NCBI GenBank assembly: GCA_947685225.1
Contig: CANTUV010000055.1
Span: forward strand, 10,365,501 to 10,429,500
Direction: 5' to 3'
Source: Garcia nutans
Taxonomy: Eukaryota > Streptophyta > Magnoliopsida > Malpighiales > Euphorbiaceae
DNA length: 64,000 bases
Shown here: positions 43,851 to 57,286 of the stretch, one piece after another
Position numbering within the stretch: position 1 is the first letter of the stretch
How the letters are laid out: each line of letters opens with the position of its first letter
Notes under the pieces: model-generated
The model's input: the letters and a program-made list of their open reading frames with translations, nothing else
The model's database searches: none
What the model was told of the DNA's origin: nothing
Program-made: the position numbers and the translations under genes

Positions 43851-46703
43851 TAATTTAGTTGTTTGATACTTAGAATTTAACTTTCTCTTGGGACGATACT
43901 CAACTCATCTCTATATTATTTGTTCATGACATTATACACATGTAATTAGACTAGACATAGCGCAACATAACACCATTATGCAAAAGACAAAATATATAAC
44001 ACACTTACTTACAATTAAATGGATTGAGAATTTTAAATAATATTTGTATGAAAATACCATAAATACTTAGTAATTAGAGCATGCATTTGATTCTAAAATT
44101 CTTGTTACAAATAACAAAAGCATGTTATAAGCCACATAATTATACCTAAATATATTTAACTTATATTTACATATTTATTTTAATGAATATTCATTGAGTT
44201 GAACGCTCACGACATTATCTATGGTTTAATTTTTTTTTTTTTTGTAGGTTATATAACTTTGGCTCACTAGAAGCTCCATGCATAGCATAGCAACAAGGTG
44301 TGGGAATTGGTTAAGTTAATTTAATTGCCTAAAATTTATGTGTAAGATGGAATCAAGAGAGTAGTCTGGACATGGCATAATCTAGAAAAGTGGCATGAAA
44401 TAATTAAAGTGTATAAGTGCTATGTGGCTCATGTACATATGTTTGGAATATAATGTAGTCAGCATGAAATGATTAGGGATTATAAAAATAGAGAATAAAG
44501 GAATTTTCTAGAACAATATTCTAGGGCTCACTAAGTAATTTATAACTATAATCGCAATATAATCTTAAGGAATATAAATATTAAGGAATATAATAATGTT
44601 GACCCAGGGTTAGTTTAAGTTAGAATGTAACAATTAAAAAAATAATTTAACCCTCATGCATGCATGATATATTGGTGTTGGTTCTTCTGACTTAGAAAGA
44701 ATGTCTGTTAAGGATTCTATGAGGTTTCTAGTGGCCTTAAACTAACTTGGACTCTAGGATTGTTGTGTGACCTAAAGTCGAGGCATGATAGTAATAAGAA
44801 TTTATCCTAAAACACATTATGTTTTGATAATGTTTTGTGTTAGTAAAATGAAAAATAATAGATTCAAGTTTTAATATCATTAAAACACGCTAGGACAACA
44901 ATATACATAAAATAATATAATTTATATTTAATCAAGTGATTATTATTTCAATTTTTTAATGGAATATTATTTCAATTTTTTAAAAAAAATAAAGCTAATG
45001 TAATTTTAAATAGACTTGCCTAAAGATAAATTTCACATAATTATGAATACATTCATATGCATCAATTTCACATTAATTTCACATATGTGGAAAAGAAACC
45101 TCATTATGATAAATATTACATAGTACATCAATTAAGAAAGTAAAAAAAATAGTAGGACACATAAATACATTGTTATATTTTGTACAATTAAAATGCTCTT
45201 ATGTAAAAAGATAAATAAGGATATTTTTTTTTCAAAATCACCAAAATGCCACACAAAAATACTAAATACATACTATTTCTTTTAAAACTTATTTCTTCAA
45301 ATATTTTTCATATTCTAACCAATTCTATCAATAAACCCTAACTCTACAAAATTCTTCAAGCCTCCTCATTCTCTTCATTTAGTATTCTCATTATTATTTT
45401 CACAAGTTTTTAAGATAATGTCATGCTACAACAATAATTCATATACAAATGATGAGTTTAAGGTATGCAAAATGGATTTTTTTTTTTGCAATTTAATTAC
45501 TATATTTAAGTGACAAGTAGTCAATTTTGGATTGCCAACCATGTCTCATTTAGTCGGCAGTAACAACCAACCATATTACAATGGCCAACTAAATAAAAGA
45601 TAGTCAGCCATTGTGAATGACCAAATAAATATTTGTCGGCCACAATGTAATTTTTATTGACTATAACGGTCGATCATATGCATAGCGATGGCCGACCATA
45701 TTACATTTGGTTGATTATTTTAGTTGATCAAATGCCTATTTAATTTTATATTATGGGATATAATTTTGTGTATATGTTATATAATTTTATTTGTATTTTA
45801 TATAGAATATAAAATAGTAATTATTAATTATACCCATAATTTTATCATACTTCAAATAATCTAAATATGATACTTATTATATTACTGTAATTAAATATTA
45901 TGTGATTATAAATATATTTAATGTTGCCCTAATAATACATTATTTTCGCCATAGATATTTAATGATAAAGATGTTTTGATATCGTAGGTTCGTGCTACAA
46001 CAAAGCAATTTGATCTTGTGATAGTAACAAAATATTTCAACATCTTTTAAGTTAAAAAGAAAATTGCAAATGCTAAATTATGAAAGAAGTGAATATGTTT
46101 TATAAATTTATGCCATTTAGTTAATGTTTATTTAAAACATGGATCTCCTATTCTACATAAAAGTGCCTTTTATAAGTATATTTTTGCACTTTCTATGAAA
46201 TTGACGTTATATAATTTTTAACTACTACAAACCAGTTTGGCACGGCTTATGATTCATATTTGTAAAAGTTCTATTTTAAAAATTACTATTTTTAAAATCA
46301 CTTAACTGTTTGATAAATATAATTTAAAAATAAATTTTGAACTCATAAGCAGTTTATTTATATTTGGTAAAATTATCTTTGAAAATGATTTATTAAAATA
46401 AAATGATAAATAAGGGCACATTTAAAATTAGGAATAGAATAAGAAAGAAAATAGGGGTATTATTCTATTTATAATAAGTAAATCAGTTATTTTTAACAAA
46501 AATTAAGGATATTTTTGTTCAAATAATTTTTAAAAACTGCTACCCGAATAATCTAAAAAACAGCTTTGTTGAAAAACATCATTTTTCAACTTCTCATAGT
46601 AGCTGGTTTTTAGCTATAAGAATAATAACTTTTTTTAAAAAAAATTAAACATCACCAAACGCTATAAAATTAGCTTTTCGTAAAAAAAAAAGCTTTTCAC
46701 ATG
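43851..46703. other. AT-rich spacer private to copy B, no gene
   Basis: Starts with the probable end of the gypsy LTR (to about 43960). After that no coding sequence is recognised. A cluster of GGCCGACC/GTCGGCC-like words in both orientations lies at 45515-45725, and a possible MITE at 46233-46662. Confidence 0.45.
46233..46662. mobile_element. Possible MITE
   Basis: CAGTTTGGCACGGC at the left and CACCAAACGCT at the right form an imperfect inverted pair of the kind (GTTTGG..CCAAAC) frequent in small hAT-like plant elements. The interior is AT-rich with TTTTTAGCT-type words. No clear target duplication was found. Confidence 0.25.
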
Positions 46704-47418
46704 TGCATTGTTTTCATATGTGAACAATCTTTCTTTAGCCAAATCTCCTTTTTTTTGAAACTTTATCAATTTAAAATGAAGATAAACAAAATGGAAAATA
46801 GAGCGGGCAGTAGGAGAAACCCAGAAGACTCATCGGGTTCCCATTCTCAATTTGATCGGAAATCCATCATTCAGGCTTCTTTCTTGTCTCTCAAATCTTT
46901 AAAAGTTTAGTGTTTATCTTTATTTTTACCCTTTGTTGTTCTGGTGTTACTGAAGTACTTGTTTGCTAATTCTTTGTTCTGATTGTTGATTCTGTTGTTA
47001 TTTTGGGTTTTTGCAGCTGTTATTGCACGATTGGTGCCTGGTTAAGGTTGAGGGCAAGGGAATTGCGGTTGCTGGATTTGCTTCAACAGAGTATTATTTA
47101 TTTACTTATTTACTTTTCAACCCTAAGTGCCTCTGCTGCCGATATTGAAAAAAATTCAAGACCAAATTGGGTATGATTGAATTGTGATAAAGGAATTTAG
47201 CCATAAGTATATAGTTTGTGACTACTTGCGAATGAGAAGCCAATAAATATTTTAGGCAAGTTGAGAACTTTTTGGTAAAATTTCACATTCTATTTACACA
47301 AGGTGCGAATTGATCATTTCTGATTATAGCTGCAATCTACTGCAAAAGATTATGTCGATATGTTCTTTTGTTCTTTGGTTGTGTTTAAATAAGATTTATA
47401 ATATATCTGACTCCCTTT
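46704..47418 (+). pseudogene. KNL2-like 5' gene fragment (start of SANTA domain), copy B
   Basis: Duplicate of 35114-35829. Here the first segment has an ATG (46779; or 46794, MENRAGSRRNPEDSS) and runs through SHSQFDRKSIIQASFLSLKS. Its donor is destroyed: TTAAAAG at 46900 where copy A has GTAAAAG. Segment two (47017-47090) reads LLLHDWCLVKVEGKG, with Cys in place of the second Trp of the DWW motif. The CCTTT at 47414-47418 is the left target duplication of copia element 5. Decayed fragment; family assignment as for copy A. Confidence 0.48.
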
Positions 47419-47659
47419 TAATACAGATATTATTTGCTTCTTGGTCCACGTTGGTTAACATCTGTTGACTGAGTGGTTATAGGTTGGTGACAGCTGTTAG
47501 AGTTTGCAACTGTATTCTTTGTTAATTGTGTAATTAGTTAGTTAGAGCAGCTGGTTCGTTAGCTATCATTCAGTGTATATATACATACAGTCTCTTGTAA
47601 GTTTCTCTACCGATTCTAAGTACAATCTATTCATTCAGTATTCTTCACAAACTTTATCA
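47419..47659 (+). repeat. 5' LTR of copia element 5, copy B
   Basis: 241 bp, TAATACAGATATT to CTTTATCA. The primer site directly after it is partly deleted (CAGAGCTTTCAG follows at once). Confidence 0.85.
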
Positions 47660-47837
47660 GAGCTTTCAGTTCTCGCTTCCAATTGAAGTTTTTTTCCAAT
47701 TGCAGTAAAATCCTTAATTCTTCAAAATCTTATTCTTAGAAATCTTATTCTTCTTGATTCTCCAACTTTGCTTTCTTAGATATCTCAAGAAAAAACCAGA
47801 TTCTGTTCAATCGCAATTCTCTTGATTCTTAATCAAA

Positions 47838-50800
47838 ATGTCAGAACAACCTATAACTACTTCTACAAGACCAAAAGACTCCATTTCTAGTCCCTATTAT
47901 CTACATACGAATGAAAATCCTTCACTTGTACTAGTCTCACCAGTTCTATCTGGATCAAATTATCACTCATGGGCTAGGGCGATGAAGATGGCACTTCTAT
48001 CCAAGAATAAGCGGAAATTTGTGAATGGCGCCATCCGGTGCCTGCTAAAATGCTTCGACCTATGCTGCCAAGAATAAGCTGACAAATCTTAGACCCATTC
48101 TTGTTTGCAGTTGCAATCCACAATGTTCTTGTGATGCTGTGAAGACTGTCAAGAAAAATCAAGAAAACGATTATGTTATTTGTTTCTTGAAGGGATCAAT
48201 GAGAATTTTTGATCGAGCAGATCACAAATCATGATTATGGAGCCATTACCAAGCATAAACAGTTTTTTCACTTGCTGTGCAACAAGAGAGGCAAGTAGGG
48301 TCTGTGATTGGCAAGATTGCAGAGCCAAGTGTGTTTTACTCCAAGATTGGACAAGGATCATCTCTATCTACATATCAATCAGGCCAACCAGATGGGAATT
48401 CTCAAGGTAATGGTTCTTTTCAAAGAACTTATAATACTAATCAGCAGATAAGCTAGGCTATAAGAAGACCCTTTAATAACAGCAGCCTAACAACAAAACC
48501 CGTGTGCACTGTCTATGGCTATACAATTGATGTCTGTTACAAGAAACATTGGTACCCCCTTGTTTTAAGCTAAAGCCAAGAAAGTTTGCTAATCAAGTTG
48601 AGAGATTTAGTGAAGACACAAGAAAATGTAGCTACTGATGAGGATGTTTTTAATAATCTTGATCTGTTGGACACTAGCAAGAACTCCTCAAATGCATCAC
48701 CAACTGCTGTTCAAAAAATTGATTTCAATCAGATGGCTCTCACTTAAGAACAAGTTTCACAATTAATGAACGTCCTTTTAACATTCTGTTACCATACCTA
48801 ATAACTGCAAAATAAACACTGTTACTGCATCTTATGTACCTAATACCATTCAACATTCACCAAGTAAACACAATGTTTCTTGTCTCACAGTACCAAATGC
48901 ACAAAATCAGACTTGGATCATTGACACAAGGGCCACGGATCACATTATTTGGAGCAAAGCCTATTTTCTCCTTGCAGATCAGTATCACATGTTTTTGTCC
49001 ATTTCCCTAACAACAAAAGTACGGTAATACACAGGCACAATACCTTTATCTACAGACTTTATACTTACTAATGTCCTTTTTATGCCAAGTTTCAATTTCA
49101 ATCTTATTTCTGCAAGTAAACTCACTTCTAGTAAAGATTTTTGCTCACTTCTACTAAAGATTGTTGCCTTGTGTTACATCTTGATTCTTGTTTTATCCAG
49201 AATTTCAGATGCTCGAGGATGATTATCTTAGCTTTCTACTAAAGATTTTTTCCTTGTGTTACATCTTGATTCATGTTTAATCCAGAATTTCAGATGCTCT
49301 AGGATGATTGGCTTAGCTAAGAAACTCCATGGTCTTTATCATTTGGTTCATCCACAACCAAGATTCTCTGTTTCATCCAGTTTCATTGTACAAAATTCAT
49401 TTGTTAATTCTATTTCATCTTATGAGTTGTGGCATGTAAGTCTTGGCCACTTATCTGTACCAAGATTGAGAAATTACTCCAAAATGTTGACTCCAATATC
49501 AATAAGAAAGCTCCCTTTTTCTCTTAGCACATCAACTGTACCTACTCCTTTTGATCTAATCCACATGGATATTTAGGGACCAATGAATGTTCAATCCTAT
49601 TATGGCCATAAATATTTTCTATTAGTTGTTGATGACAAGACTCGTTTCACTTGGATCTTTCTCTTAAAACTAAAGTCAGAAGCCAGGCCTATTGTCCAAA
49701 ACTTTGTACAGTTTGTTCAAACTCAATTCAACTCCACAATCTAAACTATTAGTACTGATAATGGTTTGGAGTTTTACATGTCAGAATTATATCATTCCAA
49801 GGGTATCATTCATCAAACTAGTTGTGTTTACACACCTTAACAAAATGCAATAGCAGAAAGAAAACACCAGCTTATTCTTAATGTGGTCAGAGCACTTAGA
49901 TTTCAGTCTTCTTTACCTCTTTCTTTTTGGTCAGATTGTGTTTCTCATGCAATTTACATCATTAACAGAATTCCCTCTCCTGTCATTGACAATTTCACTC
50001 CATTTCAACTTCTTTACAGTTATAAGTCAGATTTTTCAATGCTAAAGGTCTTTGGCTATTTGGCATATGCTTCAACCGTATGCTTCTATTTTCTGAGGAT
50101 ATTCTCCTCATGCCAAAGGATTCAAACTTCTCAATCGCCAAACAAATATTGTGTTTGTTTCAAAGAACGTTGTCTTTCATGAAAGTATTTTTCCTTTGAA
50201 AACTTCATCTGTTCTTAGTATTGGACCTCAAACATGTGATCATCTACTTCCTATTTCCATATCCTTAGATCCATCATCGGAACAAAATCTTCCAACTCCA
50301 CAAAATTCAGAAACCCACAACACTATAATTATAAATGCTGACCTTAGTGTTTCATTAACCACTGACTAGGCCAATGTTTTCCCAACCACACAACAAACTA
50401 ACTCACCCCAACATGATAACCTAAGAAGGTCCACAAGATCTAGACAAACACCTACATACCGTAAAGGCTATCATTGTAACTTGGCTACCACACAATCAGA
50501 GCTACAAACTAAGCCTCATTCAACATATACCCCACATACTTTAGCTTTTGTTTTTTCCTATGATCATTTATCCTAGTCTCACAAGGCTTTTTCAGTCCAA
50601 ATAACAACAACAATAGAACCAAAGAATTATACCGAAGCTACGAAACATGAATGCTGGAGGAGAGCCATGGATGCTAAGATTTCTGCATTACAAGCTAACA
50701 ATGCATGGGTTCTTACCGAACTTCCACCTAATAAGAAAGCTATAGGCTGCAAGTGGTTCTACAAAATAAAGTATAAGGCAGATGGATCTGTGGAAAGGTG

Positions 50801-51537
50801 CAAAGCCAGGTTAGTAGCCAAAGGCTACACTCAATAACAAGGTATTGACTTCTTGGACACTTTTTCTCCAGTTGCAGAATGGCTGCTGTGAGCTTACCTC
50901 TTTCAGTTGCAGCAACAAAAGGTTGGCGTCTTCACCAACTTGACATCAACAATGCATTTCTTCATGGAGATTTACATGAAGAAGTGTATATGCAACTTCC
51001 TCAAGGTTTTACTGCAACCTATCCTAGTCAAGTATGTAAGCTTCAAAAATCATTGTATGGTTTGAAGCAAGCTAGTAGGCAATGGAATGCTAAGCTTATA
51101 GATTCTTTGATTACTCAAGGTTTTAAGTAATCAACTGCAGATTCTTCACTATTTCTGAAATCTTCCAGCAGCTCATTCTTGCCCTGTTGATGTATGTTGA
51201 TGATGTAATAGTTGCCAGCAACAAGTTGGAGGATATTGTAGCCATTAAAGCTTTTCTTCATAGAACTTTCCAGATAAAAGACTTGGGGCCACTAAAGTAT
51301 TTTCTTGGTCAGGAAATTGCAAAGTCCTCTACTGGAATCAACTTTCTCAGAGGAAATATGCACTGGATCTACTGGAAGACACTGGCTTCTTAGGGTGCAA
51401 ACCTGTGTCCACTCCCATGGTTGCATCCTCTAGACTTTCAGTTACATCTGGTTCTTTATTACCAGTTATCACAATGTAGAGGAGACTAGTTGGCAAGCTT
51501 CTTTATGTCTGCACTGCTAGGCCTAATATTAGCTATG
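47838..51537 (+). pseudogene. Copia element 5 copy B gag-pol, 5' part
   Basis: The ATG at 47838 opens Gag (SSPYYLHTNENPSLVLVSP, GSNYHSWARAMKMALLSKN), a UBN2-type copia N-terminus. Later pieces: LWHVSLGHLSVPRLRNYSK (pre-integrase), TRFTWIFLLKLKSEARPI, LSFWSDCVSHAIYIINRIPS (integrase), DINNAFLHGDLHEEVYMQLP and SLYGLKQASRQWN (reverse transcriptase), catalytic MMYVDDVIVAS (51187), then ARPNISYVV, where element 4 cuts in. Frame is lost repeatedly. Confidence 0.88.
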
Positions 51538-51542
51538 TTGTG

Positions 51543-52096
51543 TGTTAATAAAATGTCAAAAATGGAGGTGCCTAACTTAAGTAATGGTGGTTAAAAATGG
51601 AGGTGCCTAACTTAAGTGATGGTGGTAAAAAATGGAGGTGCCTAACTTAGGTAAAAGAGATGCCTAACCTTTGACAAATCTCACCAACCATTATGTTCAC
51701 ATGTTATAATTTTCCTATATAAATGACCCTTTGGCCATTGTAATGTATAATGAGAGAAAATTAGAGAGAATAGAAAGAAAATTAATAGAAAGGAAGATCA
51801 GAGCGGGTCAAGCAAAAATTAAGTCAAGTAATTTTTGTGCTCTTGATTACGTCTATTAGGGAATTTCTTTAAATGAATTTCTGTTAAAATTCTTGGAGAT
51901 AATTGGGTGTGAGGTGTGAATGTTTGTAAACACGGTGTATTTTTCTCCTTAATAAAAGTCTGCAGCAGCTCCGGAGACGTAGGCATAATTGACCGAACTC
52001 CATTATCAAATTGCGTGTTACTATTCCGCATTTATTTTTCGCTTTCCTACTAATCTGGTTTAAGGAAAATAGAGTGATAATATTCATTTCCCAACA
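51543..52096 (+). repeat. 5' LTR of copia element 4
   Basis: TGTTAATAAAATG to TTTCCCAACA. Three units of the 35-bp GGAGGTGCCTAACTTAAG minisatellite near its start. TATA box CCTATATAAATG near 51713-51725. Confidence 0.92.
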
Positions 52097-52204
52097 ACTG
52101 GTATCAGAGCCAAGGTTCGGAATTCGGCAAAAGTACTATTCATCTGTACGGGGTACTATTCACTGTCGGAATTTTTTTTGGGAATCCAGATTCGAGTGGG
52201 AGCG

Positions 52205-55200
52205 ATGGCCGCAGACGAAGGAAAAGTGAGAATTGAAAAGTTCGATGGTGAGGACTTTGGCTTTTGGAAGATGCAAATTGAAGATTATTTGTATCAGAAA
52301 AAACTGTATCAACCTCTTTCACAAACGAAACCAGAAGGCATGAAAGAAGAAGATTGGAACCTTCTCGACAGACAAGCCCTTGGAGTTATTAGATTAACAA
52401 TATCCCGTAATGTTGCTTTCAACATAGCCAAGGAAAAGACCACGGCAGGTCTTATGGCGGCTCTCTCTAGCATGTATGAAAAGCCATCGGCCGCAAATAA
52501 AGTTCACTTGATGAGGCGGTTATTTAATTTACGAATGGCAGAAGGGGCATCGGTGGCCCAATATCTGAATGAACTCAACACAGTCACAACCCAGTTGAGT
52601 TCAGTGGAAATTGAATTCGATGATGAAGTTCGGGCTTTAATTCTCTTATCATCTCTACCAGACAGTTGGAGTGCTACCGTTACAGCGGTCAGCAGTTCGT
52701 CGGGAAATACCAAATTAAAATTTGACGATGTACGAGATCTGGTATTGAGTGAAGAAATTCGGCGAAGAGAATCAGGAGAAGCATCAACCTCTTCAGCTCT
52801 ACACACAGAGTCTAGAGGGAGAACTTTAGACAAAAACTCAGACTCCGGTAGATCAAGATCTAGAAAGGGCAAATCTAGATCAGGGAAGAAAGATTTCAAG
52901 TGTTATAATTGTGGCAAGAAGGGTCACTTTAAGAAGGATTGCCGAGCTCCGAAGAAAGATACCGGCGCACAGGAGTCTGTAAACGTGACCAAGGATGCAG
53001 GCGATGCTATGATTCTAAGCATTAACAGTTCGATTGAATCATGGATCTTGGATTCAGGGGCATCTTTTCACTCCACTCCATGCCGAGAAATCATGGAGAA
53101 CTATGTCAGTGGTGAGTTCGGAAAGGTTCATCTAGCCGATGATGAAACCTTGAAGATCATAGGAAAAGGAGATGTCAAATTAAAGTTGCCAAATGGGACT
53201 GCCTGGAAGCTGCAAGGAGTGAGACATATTCCTGGTCTCAAAAGGAATTTGATCTCTGTGGGACAACTTGATGAAGAAGGTTATTGTACGACCTTCACAG
53301 ATTGTGAATGGAAAATTACCAAAGGAGCACTTGTTATTGCTCGTGGTAAGAAGACCGGTACTCTCTATGTAACCTCAAATATAGAGAACATCATCGCAGT
53401 AGCGGATGCTGATTCAAATCTATGGCACCAGAGGCTTGGCCATATGAGCGAGAAAGGGATGAAGACACTTCTATCAAAGGGAAAGTTGCCAGAACTTAAA
53501 AGTGTAAATGTCGGTCTATGTGAAGACTGCATCTTTGGGAAACAAAAGAAGGTCAGTTTCACGAAAACTGGCAAGACACCCAGGTAGAAAAGCTCGAGTT
53601 GGTACATACCGATGTATGGGGACCATCTCCAGTTCCATCTCTTGCAGGCTCATTGTATTACGTCACCTTCATTGATGATTCAACGAGAAAGGTATGGGTG
53701 TATTTTCTGAAGAAATCAGAAGTCTTTGATACATTCAGAAAATGGAAGGCCATGGTGGAAAATGAAACTGGCTTGAAAGTCAAGCGATTGAGGTCTGACA
53801 ATGGAGGGGAGTACAGAGATAGAAGGTTCAGAGAATTTTGAGCAAGCAGCGGAATCAAGATGGAAAAAACAATTCCTATGACACCGCAGTAAAACGGCGT
53901 AGCTGAGCGCATGAACAGAACTCTGAATGAACGTGCCAGAAGCATGAGAATACACGCTGACTTGCCCAAGAATTTATGGGCTGAATCTGTCAACACCGCG
54001 GCCTACCTGATCAACCGTGGGCCTTCAGTACCTCTGGATGGTGAAATACCAGAGGAAGCATGGAGCAAAAAAGAGGTAAACCTTTCACACTTAAGAGTGT
54101 TTGGTTGTATCTCTTACATACATATAGATTCTGCTGGAAGAAGTAAACTTGATGCCAAGTCTAAAAAATGTGTCTTTGTTGGATATGGTGGTGCTGAGTT
54201 CGGTTACCGGTTTTGGGATTATAAAAATCTGATGTTCGTAAGAAGTCGAGATGTCATATTTAACGAGAATGTGATGTACAAAGATAGGCTAACAGCAGAA
54301 TCAAGCAGCTCCAAGATATATGCTGAAAATAAGGAATTTGCCGAGTTCGAGGAGATTTCTGGAAATGATGTTCAGAATAGTCCTGAAGCAGAGGAGCCAA
54401 GCATGCCGGAATTGAGACGCTCCTCCAGAATTCCTAGACAAACCCAACGTTACTCGCCGCCTTTGCATTACTTGTTGCTGACAGACAATGGTGAACCAGA
54501 GTGCTACGATGAAGCAATGCAAGTGAAGGATTCAGTCAAGTGGGAGTCTGCCATGAAAGATGAGATGAACTCACTCATGTCAAATCAGACATGGGAATTA
54601 GCTGAACTACCACAAGGCAAGAAAGCACTCCACAACAAGTGGATTTACAGGATCAAAGAAGAGCATGACGGGAGTAGACGCTACAAAGCAAGATTGGTTG
54701 TAAAAGGTTTTCAGCAAAAGGAAGGTATTGACTATACTGAAATTTTTTCTCCAGTCGTGAAGCTTACGATAATCAGACTGGTGTTGAAAATAGTAGCTGC
54801 AGAGAATTTACATCTTGAACAGTTAGATGTAAAGACAGCATTCCTTCATGGAGATTTGGAGGAAGAGATCTATATGAAGCAGCCAGAAGGCTTCATTAAG
54901 GCAGGCAAGAAAAACCTAGTGTGCAGGTTGAAGAAGAGTTTGTATGGTTTGAAACAAGCTCCTAGACAGTGGTACAAGAAGTTTGATAGCTTTATGGGCA
55001 GCAACGGTTTCACAAGATGCCAAGCAGATCATTGTTGCTACATTAAGAAGTTTGACAGTAGCTTTATTATTTTATTGTTATACGTTGATGACATGCTCGT
55101 TGCAGGTTCAGACATGCAAGAGATTAAAAATTTAAAGCAGAAATTGTCAAAGCAGTTTGCAATGAAAGATCTAGGTGCTGCAAAGCAGATTCTTAGAATG

Positions 55201-56040
55201 AGGATCAAGAGAGACACGAAGTCGGGGACTTTGATGTTGTCACAGGCTGAGTACATCACCAAAGTACTAGCCAGATTCAACATGCAAGATGCTAAACCAG
55301 TGAGCACACCTTTAGGTGTTCATTTCAGACTCTCCAAAGAACAATCTCCGAAGACGGAGGAGGAACGTGCACACATGGCAAAGGTGTCGTATGCCTCAGC
55401 AATTGGGAGTTTGATGTATGCTATGGTTTGTACCAGGCCAGATATTGCTCAAGCAGTGGGAGCTGTTAGCAGGTACATGAATAATCCAGGCAAGGTACAC
55501 TGGGAAGCAGTCAAGTGGATCCTCAGATATCTTCGGGGTACCACAGATAAGGCACTTTGTTTTCAAGGTAGAGATACTACACTAGCAGGCTATGTGGATG
55601 CTGACTTAGCCGGAAATGATGACGTCAGAAAGAGCACTACAGGGTATGTCTATACTCTAGGAGGTACCGCGGTGAGCTGGGTCTCTCAACTACAGAAGAT
55701 AGTTGCTCTCTCCACAACTGAAGCAGAATATGTCGCTGTTACGGAAGCCAGCAAGGAGATGATCTGGCTCCAAAGTTTCTTGGAAGAACTTGGCAAGAAA
55801 CAAGAAAACAATGTTTTGCATTGCGACAGTCAAAGTGCCATACATCTAGCGAAGAATCCGTCTTTTCATGCCAGAACGAAGCACATACAATTGCGATATC
55901 ACTTTATCCGGTCACTTCTGGAAGAAAGGATTTTGAAACTTGAGAAGATCAGTGGAACTCAAAATCTAGCAGACATGTTAACGAAGACGGTGTCGACTGA
56001 CAAACTGAAGCTGTGTTCAGCTTCAGTTGGCCTGCAGTAG
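52205..56040 (+). pseudogene. Copia element 4 gag-pol, one frameshift and two stops
   Basis: ATG at 52205 (ADEGKVRIEKFDG). Zinc knuckle CYNCGKKGHFKKDC, protease WILDSGASFHS and pre-integrase LWHQRLGHMSEKGM lie in the first frame, which ends at 53587 because one C is missing from a C-run. The integrase core resumes at 53599 (HTDVWGPSP) and meets TGA at 53839-53841 (Cys codon in element 2) and TAA at 53890-53892 (Gln codon in TPQQNG). From 53911 one frame runs to the end with VKTAFLHGDL, YVDDMLVAG, STTEAEYVAV and HCDSQSAIHLAKN. The length of 3836 bp equals element 2 (3840) minus this base and one in-frame 3-bp deletion. Confidence 0.93.
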
Positions 56041-56114
56041 AAGTAGATCGTAGAAGAGCTGTTGCATAGATCGAAGTGTGAAGACAGATTGAAATCAGTC
56101 TTCAAGTGGGAGAT

Positions 56115-56668
56115 TGTTAATAAAATGTCAAAAATGGAGGTGCCTAACTTAAGTAATGGTGGTCAAAAATGGAGGTGCCTAACTTAAGTGATGGTGGTAA
56201 AAAATGGAGGTGCCTAACTTAGGTAAAATAGATGTCTAACCTTTGACAAATCTCACCAACCATTATGTTCACATGTTATAATTTTCCTATATAAATGGCC
56301 CTTTGGCCATTGTTATGTATAATGAGAGAAAATTAGAGAGAATAGAAAGAAAATTAATAGAGAGGAAGATCAGAGCGGGTTAAGCAAAAATTAAGTCAAG
56401 TAATTTTTGTTCTCTTGATCACGTCTATTAGGGAATTTCTTTAAATGAATTTCTGTTAAAATTCTTGGGGATAATTGGGTGTGAGGTGTGAGTGTTTGTA
56501 AACACGGTGTATTTTTCTCCTTAATAGAAGTCTGCAGCAGCTCCGGAGACGTAGGCATAATTGGCCGATCTTCGTTATCAAATTGCGTGTTACTATTCCG
56601 CATTTATTTTTCGCTTTCCTACTAATCTGGTTTAAAGGAAATAGAGTGATAATATTCATTTCCCAACA
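56115..56668 (+). repeat. 3' LTR of copia element 4
   Basis: 554 bp, TGTTAATAAAATG to TTTCCCAACA, with three minisatellite units as in the 5' LTR. Confidence 0.92.
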
Positions 56669-57279
56669 TTATGCAACAACTCTCACAATTTCTAGACAAG
56701 CCAACTGATGTTCATTTGCAGGCTGTAAATAGGGTGTTGGGATACATCAAAAGAGCTCCTGGCCAAGGTTTATTTTTTCCTGCTTTAAATGATCTTCAGC
56801 TGAAAGCTTTTTCTGATTTGGATTGGGCTTCTTGTCCTGATTCATGGAGATCAGTAACAGGTTATTGTGTATTTATTGGGAGCTCCTTAATATCATGAAA
56901 GTCCAAGAAGCAAACCACAGTATCAAGTCCTAGTTCTGAGGTTGAATATAGAGCATTGGCAGCTGTTTCTTGTGAAATCCAATGGCTGTTGTACCTTTTG
57001 AAAGACCTCAATATTAAGCATCCTTTGTCTGCTCAGATATATTGTGACAACACTTCAGCCTTGCACATTGCTCAAATTCCTGTCTACCATGAGAGGACCA
57101 AGCATATTGAGATTGATTGCCATTTGGAAAGGGAGAAGGTTAGGTCTGCTGGTGTTCATTTGCTTCCCGTTTCTTCACAAAACCAGCTTGCTGATTTTTG
57201 GACAAAACCTTTAGCTGCTGGTCTTTTATTTTCTTCCATTTCCAAGCTGGGCATATACAATGTATATGCTCCAGCTTGA
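56669..57279 (+). pseudogene. Copia element 5 copy B, RNase H end
   Basis: Resumes the pol interrupted at 51537: QQLSQFLDKPTDVHLQAVNR, VLGYIKRAPGQGLFF, DLDWASCPDSWRSVTGYCVF, a TGA at 56896, then SSSEVEYRALAAVSCEIQWL, YCDNTSALHIAQIPVYHERT and LADFWTKPL before TGA at 57277. The canonical RNase H tail of copia elements. Confidence 0.9.
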
Positions 57280-57286
57280 GGGGGGC

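Larger units (their letters stand above)
51543..56668 (+). mobile_element. Copia element 4, full-length LTR retrotransposon (5126 bp), dead
   Basis: Plus-strand sibling of element 2, LTRs 51543-52096 and 56115-56668 (554 bp each, about 3 differences per 100 by eye). Target duplication TTGTG (51538-51542) against TTATG (56669-56673). Primer site TGGTATCAGAGCC at 52099-52111; polypurine tract CAAGTGGGAGAT ending 56114. It sits in the pol of copia element 5, between a SYVV motif on its left and QQLSQF on its right. Confidence 0.95.

Noticed and set aside
44220..44320. Possible exon after the TTTTTTTTTTTTTTGTAG acceptor near 44247
   Set aside because: The following frame is short, has no recognisable content, and there is no gene to join on either side.
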